Source: [Clostridium] celerecrescens 18A
Lineage (GTDB): Bacteria; Bacillota; Clostridia; Lachnospirales; Lachnospiraceae
DNA: 64,000 bases
Assembly (NCBI RefSeq): GCF_002797975.1
Contig: NZ_PGET01000001.1
Location: 1,674,001 to 1,738,000 of the forward strand
Reading direction: 5' to 3'
Each line of letters starts with the position of its first letter. Position 1 is the first letter of the stretch. This document shows positions 17,593 to 26,549 of the stretch, in pieces. The notes beneath the pieces are model-generated. The model was not told where the DNA came from. It worked only from the letters and a program-made list of their open reading frames with translations, and searched no databases. A program made the translations under genes and the position numbers.

Positions 17593-18987
17593 ATGAAGAA
17601 AAGAGCACTTGCCATGAGTATGGCAGTTATGATGGCAGCAGGAGCATTGTCCGGCTGCGCCAGTCAGACAGGAACAGAAACGAGCAGTGCCGGTTCAACC
17701 ACAGTGGAAGCCCAGACGACTGCCGCCCAGTCTGCAGATAGCTCTGGCAGCCCTGCAGGCACCACCATAACCTTCTGGCATTCTATGGGAGGTGTAAACG
17801 GAGAAGCCATTGATACTCTTGTAACGAAATTCAATAAGGAAAACACTTCCGGCATTACTGTAGAAGCTCAGTATCAGGGCAGCTATGACGATGCCATCAA
17901 TAAGCTGAAGAGTGCTCAGATCGGCAATATGGGCACTGATCTGGTCCAGATCTATGACATCGGTACCCGTTTCATGATCGATTCCGGCTGGGTCATTCCC
18001 ATGCAGGAGCTGATCGATGAGGACCAATGGGATTTAACACAGGTGGAACCAAACATTGCAGCCTATTACACCGTAAATGGAAATCTGTATTCCATGCCTT
18101 TTAATTCCTCTACTCCGATTCTCTATTATAATAAAGACATCTTTACGAAAGCCGGCATCACGGAAATTCCTGACAGCCTTCCAGGAATTGAAAGAATCGG
18201 CGAGGATCTTATTGGCAAGGGCGGAGCAGGAGAGGTAATATCCTTAGGCATTTATGGCTGGTTCTTTGAGCAGTTCACCTGCAAGCAGCAGGCTCAGTAT
18301 GCCGACAATGGAAATGGAAGAGAAGGAGCTGCAACGACAGTAGATTTTGATAAAAACGGAGCCGGTGTCAAAACCTTAACCGCATGGAAGAACTTATCGG
18401 ATAAGGGTTATGCTCCTAATGTCGGACGGGGCGGTGATGCAGGTCTTGCCGACTTCAGCGCAGGCAAAGCGGCTATGACTCTGGGCTCCACCGCATCTTT
18501 AAAACAGATATTAAACGATGTGAACGGTAAATTCGAAGTAGGAACCGCATATTTTCCTAAGGTGAGTGACGATGATAAAGGCGGCGTTTCCATTGGCGGA
18601 GGTTCCTTATGGGCACTAAATAATGAGGATCCGGCAAAGCAGCAGGCTGTATGGGAATTTGTGAAATTCCTCGTTTCCCCGGAAAGCCAGGCCTACTGGA
18701 ATTCCCAGACCGGTTATTTTCCTGTTACGGTTGCCGCTCACAATGAAGCTGTGTTCAAAGATAATATCGCACAATACCCTCAGTTTAAAACAGCCATTGA
18801 TCAGCTTCATGATTCCACCCCTCAGTCCGCCGGGGCACTTCTCAGTGTATTCCCTGAAGCAAGGCAGATCGTGGAAACGGAGATCGAGAACATGATCAAC
18901 AACAAGGGGACCCCGGAAGATGCAGTTGCTAAGATGGCAGAAAGCATTAATAAGTCCATTGAAGACTATAATCTTATTAACAATTAG
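17593..18987 (+). CDS. ugpB: ABC importer solute-binding lipoprotein, UgpB type
   Basis: Extracellular substrate-binding protein. The signal peptide ends in a lipobox, ALSGC, with lipidated Cys22, then a Ser/Thr-rich linker to about residue 55 and a family-1 solute-binding fold beginning ITFWHSMGGVNGEA, as in glycerol-3-phosphate-binding proteins. The end ISKSIEDYN-like tail is typical. Length 464. A TTTGGAGG site precedes the start. LspA in this window could process it. Confidence 0.85.
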   Translation: MKKRALAMSMAVMMAAGALSGCASQTGTETSSAGSTTVEAQTTAAQSADSSGSPAGTTITFWHSMGGVNGEAIDTLVTKFNKENTSGITVEAQYQGSYDDAINKLKSAQIGNMGTDLVQIYDIGTRFMIDSGWVIPMQELIDEDQWDLTQVEPNIAAYYTVNGNLYSMPFNSSTPILYYNKDIFTKAGITEIPDSLPGIERIGEDLIGKGGAGEVISLGIYGWFFEQFTCKQQAQYADNGNGREGAATTVDFDKNGAGVKTLTAWKNLSDKGYAPNVGRGGDAGLADFSAGKAAMTLGSTASLKQILNDVNGKFEVGTAYFPKVSDDDKGGVSIGGGSLWALNNEDPAKQQAVWEFVKFLVSPESQAYWNSQTGYFPVTVAAHNEAVFKDNIAQYPQFKTAIDQLHDSTPQSAGALLSVFPEARQIVETEIENMINNKGTPEDAVAKMAESINKSIEDYNLINN

Positions 18988-19013
18988 ATAATATCTAGAA
19001 AGGATATTGACAG

Positions 19014-19500
19014 ATGAGAACAAAAGTTTGGGCTCACAGAGGCGCTTCCGCTTATGCGCCGGAAAACACACTGGAGGCATTTGAACTGGCATGCTGCAGC
19101 AAAATCCAGCCGGAATTTGGCACCTCAGTCATTCCTGAACTCATTGAAGTGTTAGAGCTTGTAAAGCCTTTTGATCTCACTGTTAATATTGAGCTGAAGA
19201 CAGGAGTTTTCCGCTACAAAGGAATTGAGAAGGAAGCATTAACCGGACTTCTTTTCTCAGATGGTTTCATTAACGTTGCCGGATACGCAAAATTAATAGG
19301 GGCGGATGCACTTCATCCGTCACTCAATCACCTCCGGTCTAAAAAGCTGATTAAGGAAGCAAGGAAGAAGAAGCTTCCGATTCATGTCTGGACCGTGAAC
19401 GATAAAGACATGATGGAATACCTTGCAGACAGGAAATTGATGCAATCATAACCAATTACCCTGATATTGCAAAAGAAATTGTAAATAAGAAAGGAAGATT
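19014..19500 (+). pseudogene. Decayed glycerophosphodiester phosphodiesterase
   Basis: The frame 19014-19451 encodes 145 residues resembling GDPD/UgpQ, normally about 240. It starts well with AHRGASAYAPENTLEAFELA, but the next family block with the ExD and HD metal and acid-base residues is gone: the sequence jumps to PELIEVLELVKPFDLTVNIELKTG. A second gap lies between KGIEKEAL and TGLLFSDGF. The end is frameshifted: after ADRKLMQS the other frame continues as DAIITNYPDIAKEIVNK, the normal C-terminus. Two deletions and a frameshift mean it cannot be an active enzyme. Its place behind ugpB suggests the operon once hydrolysed imported glycerophosphodiesters. Confidence 0.85.
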
Positions 19501-19502
19501 AC

Positions 19503-20360
19503 ATGATACGATTAGTAGCATCTGACATGGATGGAACTCTTTTAAACCGATATGGAAAGGTTTCCTCCTTAAATATTGCCGCCATTGAGGCTCTTAAGCG
19601 AAAAAACATCGGTTTTGTTGTCTGTACTGGCAGAAACTTTGCTGATGCCTACAGCCCCTTAAAGGAAGCTGGAATTTCCTGTGATATTATCTGTATGAAC
19701 GGTGCCGCCGTTTTTGACAGTTATGGAAGACAGCTGAGAAAGCAACCGCTGTTAAAAGACCAGGTAAGCCGCATTCTTAATATTTGCCGCCCTTTTTCAG
19801 TTCTTTATGATTTTATGACAGAAGAGGGAAGTTACACCACCTCCACCATGGAAGAATTCCGGAAAAGCTTTGAGGATAAAATTTTTCTCCCCATGGTTTC
19901 CGATGAGCATACCTATGAGACCATTGCAAAGCGGTTTCATTTTACATCAGAAGAAGTTCTGCTTGGATCTTCATGGGAGATATATAAAATGTCTGTTGTC
20001 CATGAAACCCCGGAGGTCTTAATGCAGATCCGCTGTGCTCTGGAAAATGAAGAAGGAATCTCAGTTGCTTCATCGGCACCCACCAATCTGGAGCTGACTC
20101 ACATAGGTGCACAAAAGGGATCTGTCCTGATGGAATATGCGGCAGGCACCAACATCCACCCCAGGGAAATACTTGCCATTGGAGACAGTGAAAACGACCT
20201 TTCCATGCTTAGACTTCCTCTGGGATATACCATAGCCATGGGCAATGCATCGGAAGTGATTAAACGCAGCGCACGCCTAATAACCAGAAATAATGATGAA
20301 GATGGGGTTGCTGTCGCCATAGACTCTTTGATCCTTTCAGAAGCAGCCGCAAATTATTGA
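19503..20360 (+). CDS. HAD-superfamily phosphatase, Cof type
   Basis: Cytosolic HAD-IIB (Cof/YwpJ-like) hydrolase, 285 residues. Motif I DMDGTLLN with the nucleophile Asp, motif II CTGRN, a Lys-containing cap region, and motif IV IGDSENDLSML are all present. Such enzymes dephosphorylate sugar phosphates or nucleotide-like compounds broadly. It follows the GDPD relic with AAGGAAG upstream, so it is likely the last gene of the ugp-like operon, possibly acting on a phosphorylated product of import (inference). Confidence 0.88.
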   Translation: MIRLVASDMDGTLLNRYGKVSSLNIAAIEALKRKNIGFVVCTGRNFADAYSPLKEAGISCDIICMNGAAVFDSYGRQLRKQPLLKDQVSRILNICRPFSVLYDFMTEEGSYTTSTMEEFRKSFEDKIFLPMVSDEHTYETIAKRFHFTSEEVLLGSSWEIYKMSVVHETPEVLMQIRCALENEEGISVASSAPTNLELTHIGAQKGSVLMEYAAGTNIHPREILAIGDSENDLSMLRLPLGYTIAMGNASEVIKRSARLITRNNDEDGVAVAIDSLILSEAAANY

Positions 20361-20444
20361 TTCTTTTACCAATCTTAAATATATCAATTCTTTTTCTCTT
20401 TCTTTTAGTCCCCGGATTACAGGTACAAATAAACCTGGCTGCGT

Positions 20445-20461
20445 TACGGCCATTGGCCGTA
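20445..20461. repeat. Inverted repeat between the HAD and LCP genes
   Basis: TACGGCCA and TGGCCGTA flank a single T, a perfect 8-bp palindrome. No T-tract follows, so a protein-binding site or a small RNA hairpin is as likely as a terminator. Confidence 0.5.
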
Positions 20462-20614
20462 GTTCAATACAGGAAAATATCATTACTTTTAATAGTGGTC
20501 AAGGTAAATATTTTGTGTTACAATAAATAGCTGATTGACTGATAAAATTAAGAGAAAAGCAAGATATCTTAGGCATATTTCTGATAGAATAGATGGGATC
20601 TGCCAAAGAAAATA

Positions 20615-22183
20615 TTGGAAAGGATTGATTATTCGATCATGGATTATGAGGATGAATTAGACCGTATGCGGGACCGAAAAAGCCGGGAGGGCAGTAAAAG
20701 GACGAGGAGCGCAGATAAAACTCCTCCGACAGAAAAAAAGCGCCAGCCGCAGACGGTAAGAGGAGATAGAACCTATTACAGTACAGGTGACGGAAGAAAT
20801 CCGCGTGTACGATATAATGGTCCGCAAAACGGCACCAAACATAAAGCGAATAAAAAACGGAAGCGAAAGCACAAGCAGCGAGTCATATTAGTGGAGCTTG
20901 TAATTTTGGCGCTGGTACTGTTTGGTGTGTTTTTTTTGTTCAAACAGCGCACCCATCAGAAAGGTTATTGGACCATTGCCGTTTTTGGTGTTGATTCCCG
21001 GGATGGAAAGCTCGAAAAGGGAGCTCTGTCCGATGTGGAGATGATCTGCAACATCGATAAGGCTACCGGTGAAATAAAACTGGTATCGGTTTTCAGGGAT
21101 ACATATTTAAAGATTGACAGCAAAGGAACCTATCACAAAATTAATGAGGCCTATTTTAAAGGCGGCCATAAACAGGCAGTGGATGCACTAAATGAGAATC
21201 TGGATCTTAACATTGATGATTATGCTACCTTTAACTGGAAAGCTGTTGCTGATGCCATTAACATTCTAGGCGGAATCGATTTGGAAATTACAGATTCAGA
21301 ATTCGCCTATATCAATGGTTTTATTACGGAAACTGTTAATTCCACAGGAATCGGCTCTTATCAATTGAAGAAAGCAGGGATGAACCATTTAGATGGTGTA
21401 CAAGCTGTGGCCTATTCCAGATTACGTCTCATGGATACGGATTTTAACCGGACAGAGCGCCAGCGTAAAGTAATAAGCCTTGCAATGGAGAAAGCAAAAA
21501 ATGCTGATTTTGGTACATTAAGCACTTTGGTTTCTACTGTATTTCCTCAGGTCTCTACCAGCATTGGCATGAATGATGTTCTGTCCTTAGCCAAAGGAAT
21601 CAGCAAATATCACATAGGTGAAACAAACGGTTTCCCATTTTCACGCACTACCATGAAGATCGGCAGAATGGATTGTGTTATCCCTACCACATTGGAGAGT
21701 AACGTCGTCCAGCTCCACCAGTTTCTTTATAATCAGGCTGATTATTCTCCATCATCTGCGGTGAAAAAGATCAGCGATAAGATCGCCCAGGAAAGCGGCA
21801 TGAAAGATCCTGGTAAGAATGCTCCGACCGGCGGAAGTTCAGGAGGCAAGAAAAAGAATCAATCGTCATCAAAAGATACCGCTCCTGCACAAACGGAAGC
21901 TGCCACTGAGGAACGTGTGATAGAGACCACGGCAGAAAGTACGAAAGAAGTGATTCCGGAAACAACCGAGCAGGAGAGGACGGAAGTTCCCACCAACGAT
22001 GACGGAAGCCTGGTTGGACCTGGAGCAAATATAAAGGAAACAAAGGAAGAGAAGAAACCGGAGAAAGATACGGAAAAGGAAAAGAATCCGGAAAAGGAAA
22101 CAAAACCGGAAAAAGAAACCGAAGAAAATCCGGGAGTACGGGAAGGTCCGGGATCTGGCGGAGAGATCGGTCCTGGAGTATAA
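20615..22183 (+). CDS. LytR-CpsA-Psr (LCP) family cell-wall ligase
   Basis: LCP proteins transfer undecaprenyl-linked glycopolymers to peptidoglycan. A basic, disordered cytoplasmic N-terminus of about 88 residues precedes one membrane helix (90-109), then an external LCP domain with the FGVDSRDG start, FRDTYL, the Arg-rich ERQRKVI helix and the IDDYATFNW segment. Residues about 390-522 form a low-complexity Lys/Glu/Thr/Pro tail containing a KEKNPEKETKPEKETEE-type repeat. The frame opens at TTG 20615; an ATG at 20639 is an alternative, and neither has a strong ribosome site. Confidence 0.88.
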   Translation: MERIDYSIMDYEDELDRMRDRKSREGSKRTRSADKTPPTEKKRQPQTVRGDRTYYSTGDGRNPRVRYNGPQNGTKHKANKKRKRKHKQRVILVELVILALVLFGVFFLFKQRTHQKGYWTIAVFGVDSRDGKLEKGALSDVEMICNIDKATGEIKLVSVFRDTYLKIDSKGTYHKINEAYFKGGHKQAVDALNENLDLNIDDYATFNWKAVADAINILGGIDLEITDSEFAYINGFITETVNSTGIGSYQLKKAGMNHLDGVQAVAYSRLRLMDTDFNRTERQRKVISLAMEKAKNADFGTLSTLVSTVFPQVSTSIGMNDVLSLAKGISKYHIGETNGFPFSRTTMKIGRMDCVIPTTLESNVVQLHQFLYNQADYSPSSAVKKISDKIAQESGMKDPGKNAPTGGSSGGKKKNQSSSKDTAPAQTEAATEERVIETTAESTKEVIPETTEQERTEVPTNDDGSLVGPGANIKETKEEKKPEKDTEKEKNPEKETKPEKETEENPGVREGPGSGGEIGPGV

Positions 22184-22202
22184 GGAGAAAGGAAATTATT
22201 TT

Positions 22203-22736
22203 ATGATTTTATCTGATAAAACAATTCTTCGGATGCTGGAGGATAAAACGCTGACGATATCACCTATGGAAAAGCACCAGATACAGCCTGCAAGCGTAGA
22301 CATCAGACTTGGGAATACGTTTTGTGTCGTGGAGGATACAAGCAATGGGATTATTTCCTTAAATGATGAGATACGGTATAAGACCATTGAAACGGATCGG
22401 TATCTGCTTCTGCCCGGACAGTTTGTACTTGCTACCACCATGGAATATTTCTCTTTGCCAGATGATCTGACGGCCTTTGTGGAGGGCCGCAGTTCCTTGG
22501 GAAGACTGGGGCTGTTCATTCAAAATGCAGGCTGGGTGGATCCGGGATTTAAAGGCGAAATCACGTTAGAGCTTTTTAACGCAAACAGATGTGCGATCGA
22601 GCTATGTTCAGGCCGACGTGTCGGACAGCTTGTTTTTGCACAATTAGATGATCATGCCTTAAATCCATACAACGGAAAATATCAGGGGCAAAAGGGTGCA
22701 ACGGCTTCTAAGGTTTTTATGGATATGGATTCGTAA
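22203..22736 (+). CDS. dcd: dCTP deaminase
   Basis: Deaminates dCTP to dUTP (or to dUMP in bifunctional members) for dTTP synthesis. The trimeric dUTPase-like fold shows IQPASVDIRLG, the conserved EGRSSLGRLGL block with catalytic Glu and Ser, and the GWVDPGFKGEITLELFN segment. Length 177. AAGGAGAAAGG precedes the start. A terminator follows about 10 bases later, so it likely ends the LCP transcription unit. Confidence 0.93.
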   Translation: MILSDKTILRMLEDKTLTISPMEKHQIQPASVDIRLGNTFCVVEDTSNGIISLNDEIRYKTIETDRYLLLPGQFVLATTMEYFSLPDDLTAFVEGRSSLGRLGLFIQNAGWVDPGFKGEITLELFNANRCAIELCSGRRVGQLVFAQLDDHALNPYNGKYQGQKGATASKVFMDMDS

Positions 22737-22744
22737 CGAAAAAG

Positions 22745-22791
22745 GAGATCAAGGCCAACCGGACTTATCGGCGGCCTTGATCTCTTATTTT
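22745..22791 (+). terminator. Terminator after dcd
   Basis: A 12-bp perfect stem, GAGATCAAGGCC (22745-22756) with GGCCTTGATCTC (22773-22784), followed by TTATTTT. The loop holds a small inner CCG/CGG pair. Confidence 0.9.
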
Positions 22792-22819
22792 GTTGAATCT
22801 CTTATATCGTTCATACTTT

Positions 22820-23051
22820 CTACCGACTATTTGACCCTACCTTAATATCCAAAATATCCAGGAAAAACATGAACAGCGGAATGCCAAAAAGCAGACCCCA
22901 GACTCCAATATAATGTTCGCTCACCATTAGAATAATAAATACTAAAAATACGGGGATCTTTGTTTTTGCAGACATTAATTTTGGGTTCAACACATAGGTT
23001 TCCAAAGAATGGAGAATTACAATCATCACAATACCGTTTACCTTTCTAACC
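22820..23051 (-). pseudogene. C-terminal fragment of an AI-2E-family transporter
   Basis: The minus strand frame reads GIVMIVILHSLETYVLNPKL and ends in an IGVWGLLFGIPLF segment, the usual C-terminus of AI-2E/PerM-type permeases (about 350 residues). Only about 75 residues remain; a stop lies just upstream in frame at about 23050, and no N-terminal part is visible. It has probably lost its 5' end. Confidence 0.7.
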
Positions 23052-23227
23052 TAAAAACGTGTATTTATAAATTATGTATTATTTATGTCCAATTTAGCCT
23101 GTATTCCAATTATAGTATAAGAATATAGCTTTGAAAATACCTGGACACAATTTTGCAAAATCTATAATGACTTCTTATAGCATTATGGGGTCAAAAATTT
23201 ATTTATAGCATATTACCGTTTAATATA

Positions 23228-23256
23228 TTGACATTTATCGATATGAAACTTATAAT
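23228..23256 (+). promoter_or_regulatory. Promoter of the MFS transporter gene
   Basis: TTGACA (23228-23233) and TATAAT (23251-23256) with 17 bases between them, a perfect sigma-A consensus, 33 bases before the ATG. Confidence 0.88.
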
Positions 23257-23288
23257 GTTTTCTTAGCTACTAAATTTGGGGGAATATT

Positions 23289-24524
23289 ATGAACGTATCT
23301 ATAACAAATTGGAAACGAAACTTTTATACCATATGGGCAGGCCAGGCATTTTCTCAATTTTCAAGTTCTGTCCTACAGTTTGCGATTGTATGGCATTTGA
23401 CAGATAAAACCGGTTCCGCTTTGGTTTTATCTGCTGCAATGATGATGGGATTTCTGCCGCAAGGAATCTTAGGTCCTTTCATAGGTGTGTTCATTGACCG
23501 CTATAACAGAAAGATGATTATGGCAGTTTCAGATTTATTCATTGCTGCGGCCAGCTTTATCATGGTTATTGCTGGACAGATGGGCGTTTTATCCACGGAG
23601 CTGATTTTATTGGTTTTGCTGATTCGATCCATAGGATCTGCCTTTCATACACCTTGCCTACAGGCTGTGACGCCTCAGATTGTACCGGAAGATCAACTAA
23701 CACGATGCTCCGGATATTCACAGGCTCTGGAATCTGTTTCTCAATTATTCAGCCCTGCGTTAGCGGCTGTTCTCTATCAGTCATGGAGCTTAAGCAGCAT
23801 CATCTTTCTTGATGTCATTGGAGCGTTAATTGCAGTATTCATGCTTGTGATATCAGTAATCCCGGAATTAAATCATAATGAAAAAATAGGAAAGATACAT
23901 ATTTTAAAAGAGGCAAAAGAAGGATTTAAAATACTTCGTACCAAAAAAGGAATGCTGGGCCTGGTTTTAATAGGTACTCTTTATACCCTGGCAATGATGC
24001 CGACCAGTGCACTGTTTCCTCTGATGAGTATGTCATATTTTCATGGTACCAGCACAAATGCAAGTGTTGTTGAAATTGTATTTTCCATTGGCCTGCTGAT
24101 TGGATCTTTGATATTGGGCCGATGGGGAGGAACTAAAAATAGAATTTATACCATAATCGGTTCTTTTCTGTTAATGAGTTTTAGTTTGTTTGTATCTGGA
24201 TTCTTGCCGCGTGACAGTTTTATATTATTTGCTGTATGCTCCTGGTTAATGGGAATATCCGGCCCATTTTATTGGGGAATGTATACACCATTGCTGCAAA
24301 GTAACTTTGAAGCGAAATATTTAGGGCGGGTAATATCATTATCAAGCAGTATCCGGTTAATAAGCGGCCCAATAGGGCTTTCTGCTTCCGGAGTTTTTGC
24401 AGAAAGATATGGGGTGGAGAAGTGGTTCCTAATTGCAGGAGCACTTGTCTTATTTGCCTCATTTTTATGTCTTGCCATACCTTCCATAAGAAATTGTGAT
24501 GCTAAACAAAATGATAATAAATAG
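23289..24524 (+). CDS. MFS efflux transporter (MefA/MFS_3-like)
   Basis: Drug-exporter-like major facilitator protein of 411 residues with about 12 membrane helices. Typical features are the N-terminal YTIWAGQAFSQFSSSVLQFAI helix, a FIGVFIDRYNRKMIM motif-A loop between helices 2 and 3, and a similar arrangement at the middle. It is followed by an ArsR-family regulator with its own promoter. The closest named group is the Mef-like macrolide efflux type; the substrate cannot be fixed from sequence. Confidence 0.82.
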   Translation: MNVSITNWKRNFYTIWAGQAFSQFSSSVLQFAIVWHLTDKTGSALVLSAAMMMGFLPQGILGPFIGVFIDRYNRKMIMAVSDLFIAAASFIMVIAGQMGVLSTELILLVLLIRSIGSAFHTPCLQAVTPQIVPEDQLTRCSGYSQALESVSQLFSPALAAVLYQSWSLSSIIFLDVIGALIAVFMLVISVIPELNHNEKIGKIHILKEAKEGFKILRTKKGMLGLVLIGTLYTLAMMPTSALFPLMSMSYFHGTSTNASVVEIVFSIGLLIGSLILGRWGGTKNRIYTIIGSFLLMSFSLFVSGFLPRDSFILFAVCSWLMGISGPFYWGMYTPLLQSNFEAKYLGRVISLSSSIRLISGPIGLSASGVFAERYGVEKWFLIAGALVLFASFLCLAIPSIRNCDAKQNDNK

Positions 24525-24566
24525 AAGATTAAATACAACTGTTTGATAATAACCAAATAAAAAATA

Positions 24567-24619
24567 TTGACAAATTTAAGCAGGAGTATATAATGGCATC
24601 ATATTGATATATATGAATG
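24567..24619 (+). promoter_or_regulatory. Promoter and likely ArsR operator
   Basis: TTGACA (24567-24572) and TATAAT (24589-24594) are 16 bases apart. Just downstream, ATTGATATATATGAAT (24604-24619) is an imperfect palindrome of the kind bound by ArsR/SmtB repressors, placed to block transcription of the repressor's own gene. Confidence 0.65.
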
Positions 24620-24631
24620 TGTGGAGTGATT

Positions 24632-24934
24632 ATGGATAAACACGAGAAAACTGCTAAAATATTCAAAGCGTTCTGTGATGAACAAAGACTTGCAATATTA
24701 GAGTTACTACAGGACGGAGAAAAGTGCGCCTGCGAATTGCTGGAAAAGCTGGATATTACCCAGTCAACCTTGTCCCACCATATGAAAATTCTTTGTGATT
24801 CCGGGATAGTGGCAGGGCGTAAGGATGGGAAATGGATGCATTATTCAATCAGTGAGTCCGGGACAGAACATGTGAAAAAGCTTATAAAAGAAATTACAAT
24901 GGTGAGCCCCAATAAGACAAATAGTTGTTGTTAA
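24632..24934 (+). CDS. ArsR-family metal- or metalloid-responsive repressor
   Basis: Winged-helix regulator of about 100 residues. The helix-turn-helix lies around DITQSTLSHHMKILCDSGIV, and GEKCACELL carries the Cys-Ala-Cys pair (ELCVCDL-like) that binds arsenite or other soft metals in this family. The C-terminus ends in Cys-Cys. The ATG at 24632 has GGAG five bases upstream and is preferred to 24617. With the MFS pump upstream this could be a resistance module, though no arsenic transporter is visible. Confidence 0.85.
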   Translation: MDKHEKTAKIFKAFCDEQRLAILELLQDGEKCACELLEKLDITQSTLSHHMKILCDSGIVAGRKDGKWMHYSISESGTEHVKKLIKEITMVSPNKTNSCC

Positions 24935-24960
24935 GTATACCTCTTCATATTAAAATTATA

Positions 24961-25036
24961 AAAAGCATAGATTGAAATGCCAAACAAGAAACTAACAAAG
25001 TCATCATCTTGTCTGGTATTCAATCTATGCTTTTCT
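24961..25036. terminator. Long hairpin terminator between the ArsR gene and eam
   Basis: The arm AAAAGCATAGATTGA at 24961-24975 pairs with TCAATCTATGCTTTT at 25020-25034, extending further inward with small mismatches. It separates converging genes and ends in a T-rich run in both directions. Confidence 0.85.
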
Positions 25037-25072
25037 TTATTATTCCGGTTCCGACATATGATATCAGCTCAC

Positions 25073-26335
25073 TCAGGATTCAATATAATCCCGGATATCC
25101 TTTGTTTCATGGTCTTCGTATTTAACGATACTTCCTTCCCAGGTTCTCAATTGAACATAGCCTGGTCCCCGGGATACAATGTAATTAGGAAAGATAGGAG
25201 TCTTTCCCAATCCCTTGGGTGCGTTAACTATAAATGTAGGAATTGCCATACCAGAAGTGTAGCCTCGTAAATATTCCATGATCTCTATGCCGTCTTCAAT
25301 GGATGTATTAAAATGAGCGGTTCCCCGGACATGCTTTGCATGAAAGATGTAATATGGTCTTACCCTGCATTTGAGCAGCTCATGGTTGAGCACCCTCATG
25401 ATGTACTTATCATTGTTAATTCCATTTAACAGTACGGCCTGATTTCCCAGAACGATCCCGGAATCTGCCAGTTTTTCACATGCCGCTTTTGACTCTTTTG
25501 TAACTTCTATGGGATGATTAAAATGAGTGTTTATGTAGATCGGATGATATTTTTTCAGCATGGAGCATAATTGATCTGTAATCCTTTGAGGCATGGTTAC
25601 CAGGCATCTGGTTCCCAGGCGGATATAATCAACATGAGGGATCTCTTTCAACTGCTTTATTATCCACTCAAGGTACTCATCAGAAAGGCACAGGGCATCC
25701 CCGCCGGTGATCAGCACATCCCTGATTTCTTCATTTTCTCTTATATAATCAATGGACTCCAGGATCATGCTGCGGGACCGGTGAACGTCTTCCTCCCCAA
25801 TATTTCTTCTTCTCTGACAGTGCCTGCAGTACATGGCGCATTCATTGGTCACATTCATAATTAACCGGTCTGGATATCGTCTTGTAATGCAGCCTGCCGG
25901 ATTTGTAAATTCTTCTCCCATAGGATCAAGATCCATGCAGGAGTCATCCAATTCTTTATAGGTTGGAATCGATAATAACCGAATAGGATCATATCTGTCA
26001 TCTGGATCTGCCAGACTTAAATAATAGGGAGAAACCGCCCATCTGAATTTTTTCTCGACTTTTTTAATGCGCATTTTTTCTGTTTCACTTAAGGAAATGA
26101 TTTTACTTAAAGTTTCAACATCCGTTACCCTATGAGTTAACTGCCATTGATAATCATTCCAATTTTCTTCTGTAGCATCCAGTACCTCTAATATTCTGGT
26201 TTTCCTTTTCATGAATTCTTCCTCTAAATCCATTCCTTTTGGAATTCTCTTGCGTGCCTCTAAAAAATCTTCGATTCGCCCCTTTAATTCTTCTGCTCTT
26301 TCAATTGATACCTGTTGTTTTTTGCTTTTTCCCAT
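25073..26335 (-). CDS. eam: Glutamate 2,3-aminomutase (radical SAM, KamA family)
   Basis: Radical-SAM and PLP enzyme of 420 residues that moves the amino group of an amino acid from C2 to C3. The cluster motif is C166-x3-C170-x2-C173 (CAMYCRHC); the PLP lysine is K378 in PKGLGK. In lysine 2,3-aminomutase two Asp residues bind the substrate side-chain amine; here they are K334 (FHAKH) and N371 (FIVNAP), which is the exact pair described for clostridial glutamate 2,3-aminomutase. This supports beta-glutamate synthesis, often used in osmoadaptation, rather than lysine. The ATG has AAGGAGA upstream. A palindrome overlaps its promoter. Confidence 0.88.
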   Translation of the reverse strand: MGKSKKQQVSIERAEELKGRIEDFLEARKRIPKGMDLEEEFMKRKTRILEVLDATEENWNDYQWQLTHRVTDVETLSKIISLSETEKMRIKKVEKKFRWAVSPYYLSLADPDDRYDPIRLLSIPTYKELDDSCMDLDPMGEEFTNPAGCITRRYPDRLIMNVTNECAMYCRHCQRRRNIGEEDVHRSRSMILESIDYIRENEEIRDVLITGGDALCLSDEYLEWIIKQLKEIPHVDYIRLGTRCLVTMPQRITDQLCSMLKKYHPIYINTHFNHPIEVTKESKAACEKLADSGIVLGNQAVLLNGINNDKYIMRVLNHELLKCRVRPYYIFHAKHVRGTAHFNTSIEDGIEIMEYLRGYTSGMAIPTFIVNAPKGLGKTPIFPNYIVSRGPGYVQLRTWEGSIVKYEDHETKDIRDYIES

Positions 26336-26507
26336 ATAATTTCTCCTTATATATTATTTTCTCCGTAAAAAACAAACTTCCTATGGAGATTTTGGCAACG
26401 AAAAACCGGGAATGGTGTTTGCTTGTTGGAAAATGAAACGTTACTAGTTAAGATATGATGAAGGAATATAATGTCAGATTAAATTGGTTAAATCAATTTC
26501 ATGTTAT

Positions 26508-26549
26508 AGTAACAACTTAATTATATCAGTAAAGTTGTTACTTAGTCAA
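26508..26549 (-). promoter_or_regulatory. Probable eam promoter with overlapping palindrome
   Basis: On the minus strand TTGACT (26549-26544) and TATAAT (26525-26520) are 18 bases apart. A perfect 11-bp inverted repeat, AGTAACAACTT (26508-26518) with AAGTTGTTACT (26532-26542), spans the -10 and spacer, as a repressor operator would. Confidence 0.55.

Noticed and set aside
14281..20415. Shared TTTTAGTCCCCGG at about 14284 and 20404
   Set aside because: A 13-base match is expected by chance in 64 kb and the flanks do not align.
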